A DNA stretch of 64,000 nucleotides from Lucinisca nassula (GCA_963580285.1 OY757026.1:89254651-89318650), one strand, 5' to 3'; shown: positions 55,701 through 62,983, numbered from the stretch's first letter. Notes: generated by a model from the sequence alone, not told the origin. Translations and numbers: made by a program.

Positions 55701-58700
55701 CAAATTACTTGATATAATGTATTTGTTCAATTCACAAACTGCATTACAAACAGAGTAGATCCTAATCAGATGGCTTCTTCAGAAGCCATCTGATCTGGAT
55801 CTACACTGTTTGCAAAGGTAATGGTTGGCATGTTCAGCAGGATAAGGGTTAAGGCTGCAAAATCGGGCCTTTCAGGCATGGAAAAGGTTGGTCAGTATGA
55901 GGCCTGAGTGTGTATGCCCTAGTGACACAAGATACATGCCAATCTTGCCTCTGACACCAAACCACCCCATTTTTTTTATGAAAAAATAAGAAAAAAAAAT
56001 TCTTCAATTATAACGTGCCTCAGTGGGTAAGAGTGTTGTCTCTTAAACCACAGGTCTTGCTCGGGTCACAAGAGTTGCCAAGTTCTGCTACAGAAGGACT
56101 TAGGGCAGGTAGTTTTTCTCTAGGTACTCTGTTTATTAGCGACCGCCTTGTTCAAAATAAGTGAAATATCTTGAAAGGGCTGTGAAGCCCAAAAATAATA
56201 ATACTTCTCTTAATTGACCCAGCACATGACAAAATCTGCAAGAAGTCTTGAGCGACCAGTGAAGACTCAGATCAGCCTGGGCATTCGTGCAGTCTGATCC
56301 GAGTCTTCCCTGATTGCATGTACCTACTACAGGCTAATATCTATGCAAAGGGACATAAGCAAAAGGTCTTGTCATAGAGGGTGGGTGCGCAGGTTGATTT
56401 GAGTCTCTGCTGGTCGCACCGGTCTTATTTTAGATTTTGTCATGCGCCGGCTCATTTATGTTACACCTCCCTGTTATGTTAAACCCTTGCACTCCTGAGG
56501 TTTGGCAGTGCACTGTTCCATCTTGGGTATTTGACATGTACAAACTTGGAAATATTGGGTTTAAACCAAATTTCTGATATTGACAGGATGGCAAACAGTA
56601 TTGATGCTGATGATCAAAATGAGCCATCTCTCGTCTGGGTCTACACTGTTTTCCTATGTATCTGTACCAGTATATTGGGTTGAAAGATTTCAGTGATGCT
56701 GTTCTTGATTCAGATTGTGTCAGAAATTTTAAGTGAAATGGATACACCTTCTGGGGGAAGCAACTCTTTTAAAGTAAATTTGTCTCCCATGTCAATAGGG
56801 GTCAACCCTTAAAGGAAAGAATTTGCTACTGAGTAGCAAATGCTTTCCTTCAAGAGTAGACCCCTTTTTCCTTGGTTTAGAGTTTATAGAAAAGCGAACG
56901 GGAAGTCCCGAAAGTTGTCTCCCTTTGAAAAATGTCAGGTGTATCCATTCCCCTTAACCCTTCTCTTGATGAATATTCAGTTAAGTCACACCCATTTCTG
57001 ACTTTGAACCAATCAGATCACTTGATGTAACTCATTCCAACAAATTTATAAACTGAATGTCAAACTGTGTACATCCTGATCAGATGGCTTCTTCAGAAGC
57101 CATCTGATCTGGATCTACACTGTTTCCCAAGATAGGGGTTGTCGTGAACAGCAGTAAACAGGAGTTAAAACTTGACTTGTGACAAAAAAAAAAACAAAAA
57201 AAAAAAAACCCAGAAAAATAAGAAATCCATATGGTAAAGTTTATCATTTGAAAATGTTCATGAATGCATGTTTTTGTTTAGATCAAGAATTTTCGTGACT
57301 ATGTTGACCTGTTCGTCAAAGATAAAGTAGACGAAGCAGGGGCTCCTATCAAGGTCGTCCATGAAGTGGTTAATGATAGATGGGAGGTGGCCGTTGCTAT
57401 GAGTGAAAAAGGATTTCAACAGGCGAGCTTTGTCAACAGCATTGCTACTACAAAGGTAGGGTGATTATGAGCTTTGTCAACAGCATTGCTAAGAACTACA
57501 AAGGTAGGGTGATTATGAGCTTTGTCAACAGCATTGCTAAGTACTACAAAGGTAGGGTGATTATGAGCTTTGTCAACAGCATTGCTAAGTACTACAAAGG
57601 TAGGGTGATTATGAGCTTTGTCAACAGCATTGCTACTACAAAGGTAGGGTGATTATGAGCTTTGTCAACAGCATTGCTAAGTACTACAAGGTTAGGGTGA
57701 TTATGAGCTTTGTCAACAGCATTGCTACTACAAAGGTAGGGGGATTATGAGCTTTGGAAGTGCTCTAGATAAGATTTTGGTACAATGAGGATTTTACCCC
57801 TTGCTTTAAAGCTTTATACTAATATGACCATTTGCAGTACTCAACTCTTAAAGAACCAAACATAAGAGAGTGTACAAAATTCTGTTGTTTTGGAGAGAAA
57901 ACAAAGTATGTCATTTCATGTGAATTGCATGTAAACAGTTCTGTACATCCTTTGCACAAAGCAAGCAACCCAAGGCAAGAAGACCTGCATGGGTTATTAT
58001 ACAAACAAGAAAGTTTCAACTTTGTAAGAATTATAGGTAAGCTTGTAAAATGTTTTTTTGATATCTTGGATTTTTTTTATTTTGGATTTTGTTGCACAGC
58101 AACTTATTTTATAATTGGGCATTCTTTCAGCCGCCATCTTGTGTGTATCTTTACATAACAAATATTTACTGCGACTAAGTGCCTTAAGTGCATGTTTCGC
58201 TGTCAAATATGACCTACCTACAATCTGTATAGGTTTAAAGGAAGCAGCATATGAAAGAAACTAAATGTACACTTGGAACAATGGCGCCCTAAGTTAGAAA
58301 TGTTTTACTGATGTCACATCCACAGATGTCATTTTAGCTTTGTGCTAGTGGGCATGGTTTTTCAACGTGGAGGAAAACACCTTTTGACCAGCATTATTTT
58401 TCATTTCAAGCCACTTGAAGATATATTTTGATTTTCCATTCAGACTTCTATGCCAGACAAAGCGGATTTTTCGTAGGCAGTGTAAATAATAAAAAGGTCA
58501 TTGACTTTATATTGTGAAATATTTTATATTGTGAATTATCATATTTCTTCGCGTCTGAGAGTAATAACGCCATGTAATATTTTCAATAATCCACTAGTGG
58601 ATTAAATATGCAAATTAGCTAGATACGTCCCGTAACGTTACATGTAGGATGTCCTTAACGACGCCGCACTTACTAATGGCGGAATATTGACATTTCTGTA

Positions 58701-59375
58701 AACAATCATGAATAAAATACCTTTTAAATGTCATATGATAAATAGAATCTTGCATTCATGCTCGTGTATTATAGAGGATCTTATATGAGTGCTCATGTAT
58801 TATTGAATTTATTAAACTTGTTGAGGAAAAGCGATAAAATGCTTGGCAAAGCCTCGCATTTTATCCCTTTTCCTCCACTTGTTTAATAAATTCAATAATA
58901 CATGAACACTCATATAAGATCCTCTATATATTCGGCACTCAAGCATGGCAGAGATGCTGTCGCTAGCTCTCCACTCCTTTGCTCTTTGTACTTGTACCAT
59001 ATATTTTACAATATAAAGTCAGTATCCTATCCATTTGTATAGAGTTGTACATAGCAATAGATAAGGTTGGTATTTTGTGATAACTGAAGCATAGCTTTTG
59101 TCAGTTCTCCATAAAAACCTATGTTGTGGGTATTCATTAGAACCGCCTCATCGAGGCGGTTCTAATGAATACCCACAACATAGGTTTATATGGATAAACA
59201 AGGAAAGCTATCCTTCAGTTATCACAAAATACGTACCTTATCTGTTGCTATGGTTGTATTTTTGGATTTCTAGGGTGGGCGACATATTGACCATGTAGCA
59301 GATCAGATAGTGACCAAATTGATAGAAGTTGTCAAGAAAAAGAACAAAGGTGGTGTCAACATTAAACCTTTTCAG
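34674..59375 (+). CDS. TOP2: DNA topoisomerase II, N-terminal part (9 exons)
   Basis: The ATP-dependent type II topoisomerase passes one DNA duplex through another in the nucleus for chromosome segregation and transcription. Nine exons, each with consensus GT-AG borders and compatible phases, join to 393 codons without a stop. Visible features: a charged N-terminal extension, 'KKRLSVERIYQKK', 'LLRPDTYIGS', GHKL N-box 'FDEILGNAADNKQRD' (Gly spans a splice site and may read Val), 'IWNNGRGIPVVEH', glycine loop 'VTGGRNGYGAKLCN', and the transducer 'EKGFQQASFVNSIATTKGGR'. The QTK-loop lysine, TOPRIM, Tyr and C-terminal parts lie beyond the window. Introns span about 1.1-10.7 kb and are full of MITEs. 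One TOP2 gene is usual in invertebrates. Confidence 0.93.
35399..36052 (-). pseudogene. LINE C-terminal fragment (zf-RVT type)
   Basis: A 217-residue minus-strand frame. It contains a Lys-rich start, 'ETKARLLTGTYTLQANRARF' and the zinc-binding 'CPLCNKQPEDREHFIVIC', which is the C-terminal Cys/His motif found after the RT in many LINEs. No RT motifs are upstream. It lies in TOP2 intron 1 in antisense orientation. The frame is open, but a host gene is unlikely. Confidence 0.65.
36040..36285 (+). repeat. Direct repeat of ~100 bp
   Basis: GTGGCCGACACGGCTGTACC and the following ~80 bp occur twice (36041-36135 and 36184-36282), each ending near 'ctacatattctttg'. No coding potential; identity unknown. 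Confidence 0.55.
36330..37110 (+). repeat. Three SINE-like repeat copies
   Basis: A ~120-bp segment recurs at about 36345-36450, 36612-36745 and 36926-37045, each with a CAGTGGT/CAGCGGT start and a GCAGCGGAGTCAA-like core. The last is preceded by a B-box-like GTGGGCTCGGTCCCCGG at 36880, so it is probably a tRNA-derived SINE. It ends in an AAT microsatellite at 37050-37080. Confidence 0.5.
37499..37583 (-). repeat. GATA-SINE tail fragment
   Basis: Reverse complement of the 3' part of the SINE at 1790-2120 (TCTGATACTGCGTCGGTCAC), preceded by 'tctatct'. It is 5'-truncated. Confidence 0.6.
38245..38625 (+). mobile_element. CAGGCCTCATA-ended MITE enclosing TTAA MITE
   Basis: Terminal inverted repeats CAGGCCTCATA (38245) and TATGAGGCCTG (38625). 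Inside lies a degenerate TTAA-type hairpin MITE (38368-38572). The same composite occurs at 55523-55906, so either the outer element moved after capturing the inner one or both sites were hit alike. Confidence 0.6.
39004..39323 (+). mobile_element. TTAA-flanked MITE, family C
   Basis: A 320-bp non-coding element with ends TTAAAGGCATTTATTCT and AGAATAAATGCCCTTAA. The inverted repeats are 17 bp including TTAA, which is the piggyBac-type target. A second internal inverted pair (GGGAAAATCAATA / TATTGATTTTCCCC) lies at 39155-39208. Confidence 0.55.
39636..40980 (+). mobile_element. DNA transposon-like element, TIR CAGGGGTGTAAAATT
   Basis: A ~1.3-kb segment bounded by CAGGGGTGTAAAATT and AATTTTACACCTCTG. 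CTTCTT lies on both sides. There is no transposase frame. The interior contains further repeats, including 'ggctataagacg' in inverted arrangement near 40725 and 40778. The ends resemble hAT-type termini, but the 6-bp direct repeat is shorter than the usual 8. Confidence 0.5.
41034..41262 (+). mobile_element. MITE, TIR CAGGGATTTTCCTA, 5-bp TSD
   Basis: A 229-bp element with ends CAGGGATTTTCCTA and TAGGAAAATCCCTG, flanked by TAGGT on both sides. A second copy at 47039-47287 is flanked by AAATT. Non-coding; superfamily not assigned. Confidence 0.75.
41582..44080 (+). mobile_element. Long element with GGTTCATAC ends
   Basis: Outer inverted ends GGGTTCATAC (41582) and GTATGAACC (44080), each with subterminal clusters of GTCAGGGAA. 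The interior holds about four units of ~150 bp (41820-42450, recurring CCTCCATTTCATAAAAGG) and a nested Helentron-like element (42701-43931). No transposase is visible; the minus-strand frame at 42193-42636 runs through the tandem units and is probably not a gene. Confidence 0.5.
42701..43931 (+). mobile_element. Helentron-like element, 322-bp tandem core
   Basis: The 5' end is a hairpin (ATGCCCCCAACTTTAAAAAA / GTTGGGGGGCAT), present twice in tandem at 42705 and 42743, then a GTCCGTCC run. The core is three head-to-tail units of ~322 bp (phrase GGTGCATAGCATATCTTTAG at about 42829, 43151, 43473). The 3' end returns to TTGGGGGCAT, followed by the hairpin GTGTTTCATAAACAC and CTGGCTCTAGTT. Architecture matches non-autonomous Helentrons. 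Confidence 0.6.
44091..44303 (+). mobile_element. TTAA MITE, family A
   Basis: A 213-bp element with termini TTAACCCTTATCTTGCTG and CAGCAAGATAAGGGTTAA. The centre is a hairpin, AAACAGTGTAGATCCTGATC through GGCTTC, TTC, GAAGCC and back to CTACACTGTTT. The TTAA target and CCC start are piggyBac-like. Other copies: 46615-46827, 51860-52072, 53433-53646, 55640-55852, 56954-57168, 63438-63646, 38368-38572, 45736-46285. Confidence 0.75.
45444..45695 (+). CDS. TOP2: TOP2 exon 2
   Basis: Acceptor TTTTACAG, donor at 45696 (gtacag), phase 0. Encodes 'TLFDKMNSQ', a Lys/Glu-rich linker ('EKKQKKEKKTTAAKEN'), then the conserved 'RLSVERIYQKKSQLEHILL' and 'RPDTYIGSVEAVTQ' that opens the ATPase domain. Confidence 0.92.
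45736..46285 (+). mobile_element. TTAA MITE family A, split by another MITE
   Basis: The left end (TTAGCCCTTATCTTGCTGAA) and right end (ending AAGATAAGAGTTAA) of family A are separated by a 335-bp insertion at 45758-46092. The left end starts 40 bp after the exon 2 donor. Confidence 0.7.
45758..46092 (+). mobile_element. TA-flanked MITE (mariner/pogo-like)
   Basis: Ends CAGTGGTACTTCGATGGC and GCCATTGAAGTTCGGCTG, flanked by TA on both sides within a family A MITE whose intact form reads GCTGAATATTCAT. The TA duplication and CAGT-type ends suggest a Tc1/mariner or pogo relative. The centre is a perfect palindrome around CGCCTCAATGAGGCG. Confidence 0.7.
46615..46827 (-). mobile_element. TTAA MITE, family A
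   Basis: Inverted relative to the copy at 44091; both ends are intact and carry TTAA. The central hairpin is complete (46660-46722). Confidence 0.75.
46930..47375 (+). repeat. Bivalve-type retroposon fragment, split by a MITE
   Basis: 'cttataaaccctattggtttc' to 'gacagggaccttaaacctc' is a dispersed repeat. Other copies: 47455-47775 (minus), 54484-54790 (plus) and a diverged one at 50230-50450. It ends in a CAAACAAA-type tail, so it is probably a SINE. Here it is interrupted by the 5-bp-TSD MITE at 47039-47287. Confidence 0.5.
47039..47287 (+). mobile_element. MITE, TIR CAGGGATTTTCCTA, second copy
   Basis: A 249-bp copy flanked by AAATT on both sides. The pre-insertion sequence 'cacaaaattgga' is visible in the related repeat at 54705-54715, which confirms the ends. 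Confidence 0.8.
47795..47997 (+). mobile_element. TTAA MITE, family B
   Basis: Ends TTAACCCTTTTTGTACCA and TGGTACAAAATTGGTTAA. The centre is a decayed form of the same AAACAGTGCAGGC hairpin core as family A. Other copies: 48476-48692, 52097-52313, 55196-55390. Confidence 0.65.
48040..48133 (+). CDS. TOP2: TOP2 exon 3
   Basis: Acceptor GTTTTTCAG, donor tgg|gtaatt, ends in phase 1. Encodes 'MWVYDEDSSTMVQRDITFV' and 'PGLYKIFDEIL', the helix carrying the catalytic Glu of the GHKL N-box. Confidence 0.93.
48476..48692 (-). mobile_element. TTAA MITE, family B
   Basis: The TTAA ends are degenerate here (ATAACCC / GGGTAATG), but the hairpin is perfect: CAGATCAGACGCCGC, TGAAC, GCGGCGTCTGATCAGGGCC. 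Confidence 0.65.
48802..48950 (-). mobile_element. PLE tail in TOP2 intron 3
   Basis: A second-subtype PLE tail of about 150 bp (AATCGATACAATTAACCCAC ... TTTCCCACAAAATG), 5'-truncated. It shows the PLE family also inserted outside the 6-34 kb nest. Confidence 0.65.
48959..49338 (+). mobile_element. hAT-like MITE, family H
   Basis: Starts TAAGGCTTACAAGATTAATC and ends AGTAGTCAGCCCTA. The centre has the AAACAGTGCAGACC hairpin with inner stem ACGCTGCAGTCTGCGGCGT. No matching flanks are found at this copy. Confidence 0.6.
49800..50174 (+). mobile_element. hAT-like MITE, family H, 8-bp TSD
   Basis: Ends TAAGGCTGAC and GCCAGCCATA, flanked by a perfect CTCATCAG duplicate at 49792-49799 and 50175-50182. 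Eight-base duplications are typical of hAT transposases. The same hairpin core as families A and B lies at 49936-49995. Confidence 0.75.
50532..50595 (+). CDS. TOP2: TOP2 exon 4
   Basis: Acceptor TTTTGTAG, donor cc|gtaagtg; starts in phase 1, ends in phase 2. Encodes 'NAADNKQRDPKMSAIKIDID', with the Asn residues that bind Mg-ATP. Confidence 0.93.
51061..51451 (+). mobile_element. hAT-like MITE, family H, 8-bp TSD
   Basis: Ends TAAGGGTGAC and CCAGCCCTA, flanked by GTACTCAG and GTTCTCAG (7 of 8 match). It is inserted in another palindromic repeat whose halves continue at 51040 and 51460. Contains the hairpin with inner stem ACGCCGCATTCTGCGGCGT. Confidence 0.75.
51682..51827 (+). CDS. TOP2: TOP2 exon 5
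   Basis: Acceptor ATTTTACAG, donor gtaagtg, ends in phase 1. Encodes 'VNNKIKIWNNGRGIPVVEHK', 'YVPSLIFGHLLTSSNYDD' and 'SEKKVTG', covering the ATP-lid and adenine-contact region. Confidence 0.93.
51860..52072 (-). mobile_element. TTAA MITE, family A
   Basis: Both TTAA ends are present; TIR variant TTAACCCTTGTTCTGCTG. It lies 32 bp after the exon 5 donor. Confidence 0.7.
52097..52313 (+). mobile_element. TTAA MITE, family B
   Basis: The left end is degenerate and the right end reads TGGTACAAAATGGGTTAA. Hairpin core with inner stem ACGCTGCGTTCTGCGGCGT. Confidence 0.6.
52344..53222 (+). mobile_element. Decayed hAT-like MITE with insertion
   Basis: The left part (AAGGCTGAAGTGATAAATC) and right end (CAGCTTTGATTAGCCAAACC) of family H are separated by a Helentron-like element and other sequence, including a G-run at 53156-53174. 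Confidence 0.45.
52490..52747 (+). mobile_element. Short Helentron-like element
   Basis: A 258-bp element. 5' hairpin TATGCCCCCGGAATC / GATTCTGGGGGGCATA, a GTCCGTTT run, a single core unit, then GGGGGCATT, hairpin GTGTTTCACAAACAC and ATCTTGTTT at the 3' end. Same plan as 42701-43931, without the tandem expansion. Confidence 0.65.
53433..53646 (+). mobile_element. TTAA MITE, family A
   Basis: Complete, with both TTAA ends. It ends 19 bp upstream of exon 6, so the polypyrimidine tract and acceptor lie just outside the element. Confidence 0.75.
53665..53762 (+). CDS. TOP2: TOP2 exon 6
   Basis: Acceptor CTCTTCAG, donor cag|gtttg. Encodes 'GGRNGYGAKLCNIFSKKFIV', the glycine-rich phosphate loop, and 'ETSAKDFKKGFRQ'. 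Ends in phase 0. A TTAA-flanked MITE ends only 19 bp upstream of the exon. Confidence 0.93.
53865..54130 (+). repeat. tRNA-derived SINE, degenerate
   Basis: A-box-like GGAGTAGTGGTTAAG and B-box-like GGGTTCGATTT at 53875-53935, followed by a body ('gacgaaccatgctagggtca', 'ccaagttctgcaacagaagg'). A related body recurs at 56015-56150. Confidence 0.5.
54232..54450. repeat. Palindromic MITE with GAACCGCC core
   Basis: Outer inverted arms (GGATAATTGAAGGATAACTT / AATTAATCTTCAATTATC) around the core GTTAGAACCGCCTCAATGAG and its complement. Same core as 45758-46092 and 59050-59252, but the outer arms differ from the former. Confidence 0.6.
54484..54790 (+). repeat. Bivalve-type retroposon copy
   Basis: The longest plus-strand copy of the repeat described at 46930. 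It includes 'ccgcttagaggatctaagcc', 'tattggtttcatt' and a 3' end 'gttaaacctgaaataaaaca'. It is probably a SINE; promoter boxes are not clear. Confidence 0.5.
54825..55037 (+). CDS. TOP2: TOP2 exon 7
   Basis: Acceptor GTTTTTCAG, donor gtaagttc, 71 codons in phase 0. Encodes 'TWNDNMGKTKEPTLTD', 'DFTAITFHPDLEKFKMETLD', 'LFTRRAYDIAAAAKGVKVFL', 'NGKKLP', the start of the transducer domain. Confidence 0.93.
55196..55390 (+). mobile_element. TTAA MITE, family B, right end lost
   Basis: Left end TTAACCCTTTTTGTACCA. The hairpin core is present; the right end stops at 'ttctggtatgaaat' without TTAA. Confidence 0.55.
55523..55906 (+). mobile_element. CAGGCCTCATA-ended composite MITE, second copy
   Basis: Ends CAGACCTCATA and TATGAGGCCTG with AGTGT on both sides. 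It contains a family A MITE at 55640-55852, just as the copy at 38245 does. Confidence 0.6.
56954..57168 (+). mobile_element. TTAA MITE, family A, diverged
   Basis: TTAACCCTTCTCTTGATG left end; right end ACAGGAGTTAA. Hairpin intact. Confidence 0.65.
57282..57455 (+). CDS. TOP2: TOP2 exon 8
   Basis: Acceptor TTTGTTTAG, donor aaag|gtaggg, 58 codons in phase 0. Encodes 'IKNFRDYVDLFVKDKVDEAG', 'VVHEVVNDRWEVAVAMSEKG' and 'FQQASFVNSIATTK'. The last 31 nt and the donor are the first unit of a seven-fold tandem repeat that continues into the intron. Confidence 0.92.
57425..57757 (+). repeat. Tandem repeat of the exon 8 end and splice donor
   Basis: Seven units of 44 or 48 bp (44, 48, 48, 48, 44, 48, 44) start at 57425, 57469, 57517, 57565, 57613, 57657 and 57705, with a partial eighth at 57749. 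Each holds GAGCTTTGTCAACAGCATTG, then CTACAAAG|GTAGGG, that is the exon end and its 5' splice site. Only the first is exonic. The 48-bp units carry an extra AAGT or AAGA. Confidence 0.9.
59050..59252. repeat. Near-perfect palindromic MITE before exon 9
   Basis: Arms of about 100 bp pair from CATAGCAATAGATAAGGT to its complement near 59250. The core is GAACCGCCTCATCGAGGCGG. It ends 21 bp from the exon 9 start. Confidence 0.75.
59274..59375 (+). CDS. TOP2: TOP2 exon 9
   Basis: Acceptor GATTTCTAG, donor gttggt, 34 codons in phase 0. Encodes 'GGRHIDHVADQIVTKLIEVV' and 'KKKNKGGVNIKPFQ'. A 203-bp palindromic element ends about 21 bp before the exon. The next exon, expected to start with a VKNH-type sequence and to hold the ATP-contacting QTK lysine, is not found before 64000. 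Confidence 0.92.
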
Positions 59376-61065
59376 GTTGGTACACGTATTAAGTGAATTA
59401 ATAAAAGAGACCTAGATCTGTCTTACTGGTGTAGTTTTTATAGCCCCGCTTTGAAAAAGTGGGGGCTATATGATCAAGAATTCACTGTCCAGGAATATTG
59501 GTTACATCACTGTCAATTTCATTTCCACACTTTATTCAAAGTCCTATCTTCAGACTGCTGATGGCCAATTAAAGAATGGCCTAGTGGGCATAATTTAAAG
59601 TATAATAAGCTTGGTAGTACAAACAACTTCAAGGAGAAAACTGTTAAAATCTGCCATTTTTCTGGACACAAAGCGTTAATTTTTTTTCACTGGTTAATTT
59701 TGAAATTAAATATCAAGCATCTTCATTGATATTCCAAAGTACAAATTGTCTTGATGACTGACAAAGGCCCACAAGAAAATAATTTAGTAGCTCTTGAGCT
59801 TCTAAATACAGGTTCTTTGGGTTAAAAATTAAATTTTATTTCGTGACTTCGTGATGTAACTTTTCGTGTCCATTTTTGTTACATCCTAGACAAGGCTGAA
59901 TTCTGAGACAGGAGATCTCCTGTCATTTTACAAAATTCGTATATAGTAAGGCTGTTGATTTTATTTGATTTCGGACTTAAGTATAATTAACTGAAAAGAA
60001 AATGTAATTAAAAAAATTTGTACGAAGTACTCACACTGCCATTTCGTGTCCATTTTGTTACATCACAGGATATTTCATTTTTCAGTCCCTGTAAATTTCT
60101 TATCATGGACTGTTGCAATCAAACATCACTTGCTGCATCATCATCTAGGTCACTTTTAGCATGGGTGAAAACATTCCAGAACATGTGATGATCATAAGTG
60201 ACAGGTCAAGGTTAAATATTGGACACCGTTACCTCTGAAGATGTTACATCTTCAAAAATCTTAAAAAACCCAACAAAACAGGCATTGAAACTGCTTTTTA
60301 TGTGGTTGTCACTGGGCTACTCTTATGTATATGTGTTTTTTAGATAAAAACACATGCAAGGTTTTTTTTTATTGTAAAATATATATGCATAGAACTGCTG
60401 GTAAATTGTCTGACAAACATTTTATAGTGAACCTATCAGAATTGGAGTAGTGTCAAAGTTACATCCTACAGACAGTTAATGATTTAAGCTGACTGGTTAA
60501 TTGTAGCATGCTAACTACAAAACTGAAGATTAGCCAGCAATATAAGGAGAAAATCATGTATGGCAGGGATTAGGTTAAGCTGCTGCTACATCATTATAAA
60601 TCAAAAATTAAACCAGATGTAACTGGACAGATGGTGTCCATTGTTACATCCTATAATGGTTTGTTTCTTGTATTTTAAGACATATTAAATCAAGGAATAT
60701 ACATTATAATAGTTGACTACAGCAGTGTATTCATTTGTGTAAATATCAGTTTCGATTACATTGCAAACATGTGAAAAACAACAACATGTATTAGCATTCC
60801 AATCAATGAAAAGAAGTTAGATGTAACAGGACAATATTACATCATTATTTAATTACTGAACAATTATTAAAATCAGCAAACTCTAGTGCAAATGATACAC
60901 ATATAATATGCTGAAATTTGTTTCAAATGATTTTCTTTCAAATACTGAAATGAAAGAGACAATAATCATTGCATAAAAAATTTAAAAGGGGAAAAGTCAG
61001 TTGTGACATGAAGTAACTTGGACACTGGTGTCCAATGTTACCTTACACATTTACAAAGAAACCGT
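59376..61065. other. TOP2 intron 9, no gene seen
   Basis: AT-rich. A Helentron-like 5' hairpin (ATAGCCCCGCTTTGAAAAAG / GTGGGGGCTAT) lies at 59436-59471, but no matching 3' end was found. The words 'tgtccattttgttacatc' and variants recur at about 59868, 60048, 60632 and 61020. Confidence 0.45.
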
Positions 61066-61140
61066 TTTTTATACGCCCGTTTTGAAAAAACGGGACGTAT
61101 TATGTTATGGGGTCCGCGTCTGTCCGTCCGTCCGTCCGTA

Positions 61141-61930
61141 AACTTTTCGTTTCCGGATAACTCCTCCTACAGTTTTCATCCGATCAAGTTGAAACTTGGT
61201 AGGTAGTAAGACCATGATGTGTAGATGTGCGTAAAGTTTCGAGAATTAACGTTCGCCAAATATTAACAGAGTTATGCCCCTTTGAAAATTTTGTAAACAT
61301 TTTCGTTTCCGGATAACTCCTCCTACAGTTTTCATCTGATCAAGCTGAAACTTGGTAGGTAGTAAGACCATGATGTGTAGATGTGCGTAAAGTTTCGAGA
61401 ATTAACGTTCGCCAAATATTAACAGAGTTATGCCCCTTTGAAAATTTTGTAAACATTTTCGTTTCCGGATAACTCCTCCTACAGTTTTCATCCGATCAAG
61501 CTGAAACTTGGTAGGTAGTAAGACCATGATGTGTAGATGTGCGTAAAGTTTCGAGAATTAACGTTCGCCAAATATTAACAGAGTTATGTCCCTTTGAAAT
61601 TTTTGTAAACATTTTCGTTTCCGGATAACTCCTCCTACAGTTTTCATCCGATCAAGCTGAAACTTGGTAGGTGGTAAGACCATGATGTGTAGCTGTGCGT
61701 AAAGTTTCGAGAATTAACATCCGCCAAATATTAACAGAGTTATGCCCCTTTGAAATTTTTGTAAACATTTTCGTTTCCGGATAACTCCTCCTACAGTTTT
61801 CATCCGATCAAGCTGAAACTTGGTAGGTAGTAAGACCATGATGTGTAGATGTGCGTAAAGTTTCGAGAATTAACGTTCGCCAAATATTAACAGAGTTATG
61901 TCCCTTTGAAATTTTTGTAAACATTTTCGT
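61141..61930 (+). repeat. Five-unit minisatellite in Helentron
   Basis: Units of about 158 bp with few differences. They contain AAACTTGGTAGGTAGTAAGA and end TTTGTAAACATTTTCG. The phrase AACTCCTCCTACAGTTTTCA is shared with the minisatellite of the element at 14263-15505. Confidence 0.85.
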
Positions 61931-62983
61931 GATCCTCATATAGGTACAGCTCTGCGCAATCAGAGTAGGAAATTGTATAAAAAAGGAATCCCTAAAGAAT
62001 GGACACCTATTGAACCTATCGTTAAACAGTATCCTGCTGGTTTTAAAGGTGAAGCTCAGATACAAAGATATCAATTCCCTTTACGGCCAGCACATGCAAA
62101 AACAATTCACCGGTCACAAGGTGATACTCTAGAAGAAGCAGTCATAGATCTGACAATGAGAAACAAAGTTGACCATATACACTATGTTGCTGTTAGCAGA
62201 TTAAAAAGCCTTGATGGATTGTATCTGAGGAATCTTGAAGAGAATAAGATCTCAGTTTCAAAACAAGTCAAAGAAGAAATGGCTCGACTTCGATCGTCCA
62301 CCCTTTTATATTCTTTAAAGTTTCTAGATGATATACAAGATAAATTTAAACTTGTTTTTCTAAATGCTCGTTCCATGAAAAGACATATTGATGACATCAG
62401 AGATGATCCAAACATAAAATCTGCTGATATTGCATGTTTTTGTGAAACACGATTCTCTATCAGTGACTCGCTAGAACAGACGAACTTACAGTCCTTTAAT
62501 CAGTACAGACAGGATGGTACAAATTCTAATCCAAACCAGAGATCTCCGTATGGGATAGTGGCTTATTCAAAAAGTTCCTTTGTTGGTACTCCTCAGAATG
62601 AAAATGTTACAAATAAACTAGAAATATCAGTCATTTCAGTGCATGATAGAAAAGATACATTAATTATTGCACTATACAAATCACCTGCTACCCCTGTTCG
62701 AGTATTATGTGAAAAACTGTCAAACCTTCACCAGAAGTACCTTCAAAACAAGACAGTTATTATTCTTGGAGATTTCAACATCAATTGGAACATTGATAAT
62801 TGTGATAAAACAATTCTTCATAACCTTCTGGTAAAAACCTTCAAATACAGGCAGGTTATTTCACAACCAACAAACGACCATGGCTCAATAATAGACTTGA
62901 TATTTACTAACATTCAAAATGTGGATTCTGGTGTGTGTGAAACATACTACTCAGATCATAACATAATCTGGATAGCTTGGTAA
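61931..62983 (+). pseudogene. Helentron helicase C-terminus plus endonuclease
   Basis: The frame opens 'DPHIGTALRNQSRKLYKKGI' with no start codon. It continues with Pif1-type helicase motifs: 'AHAKTIHRSQGDTLEEAVID' (motif V) and 'HYVAVSRLKSLDGLYL' (motif VI). From about residue 135 an endonuclease/exonuclease/phosphatase domain follows: 'LVFLNARSMKRHI', 'ACFCETRFS', 'ALYKSPATP', 'VIILGDFNINW', 'IIDLIFTNI', 'YYSDHNIIW'. All EEP signature residues appear present. The helicase-EEP fusion is characteristic of Helentrons. It is open for 351 codons although the element is otherwise reduced. Confidence 0.85.

Noticed and set aside
57461..57652. Small repeat protein MSFVNSIAKYYKGRVI type
   Set aside because: It is translation of the tandem-duplicated exon end in an intron, in a frame different from that of TOP2.
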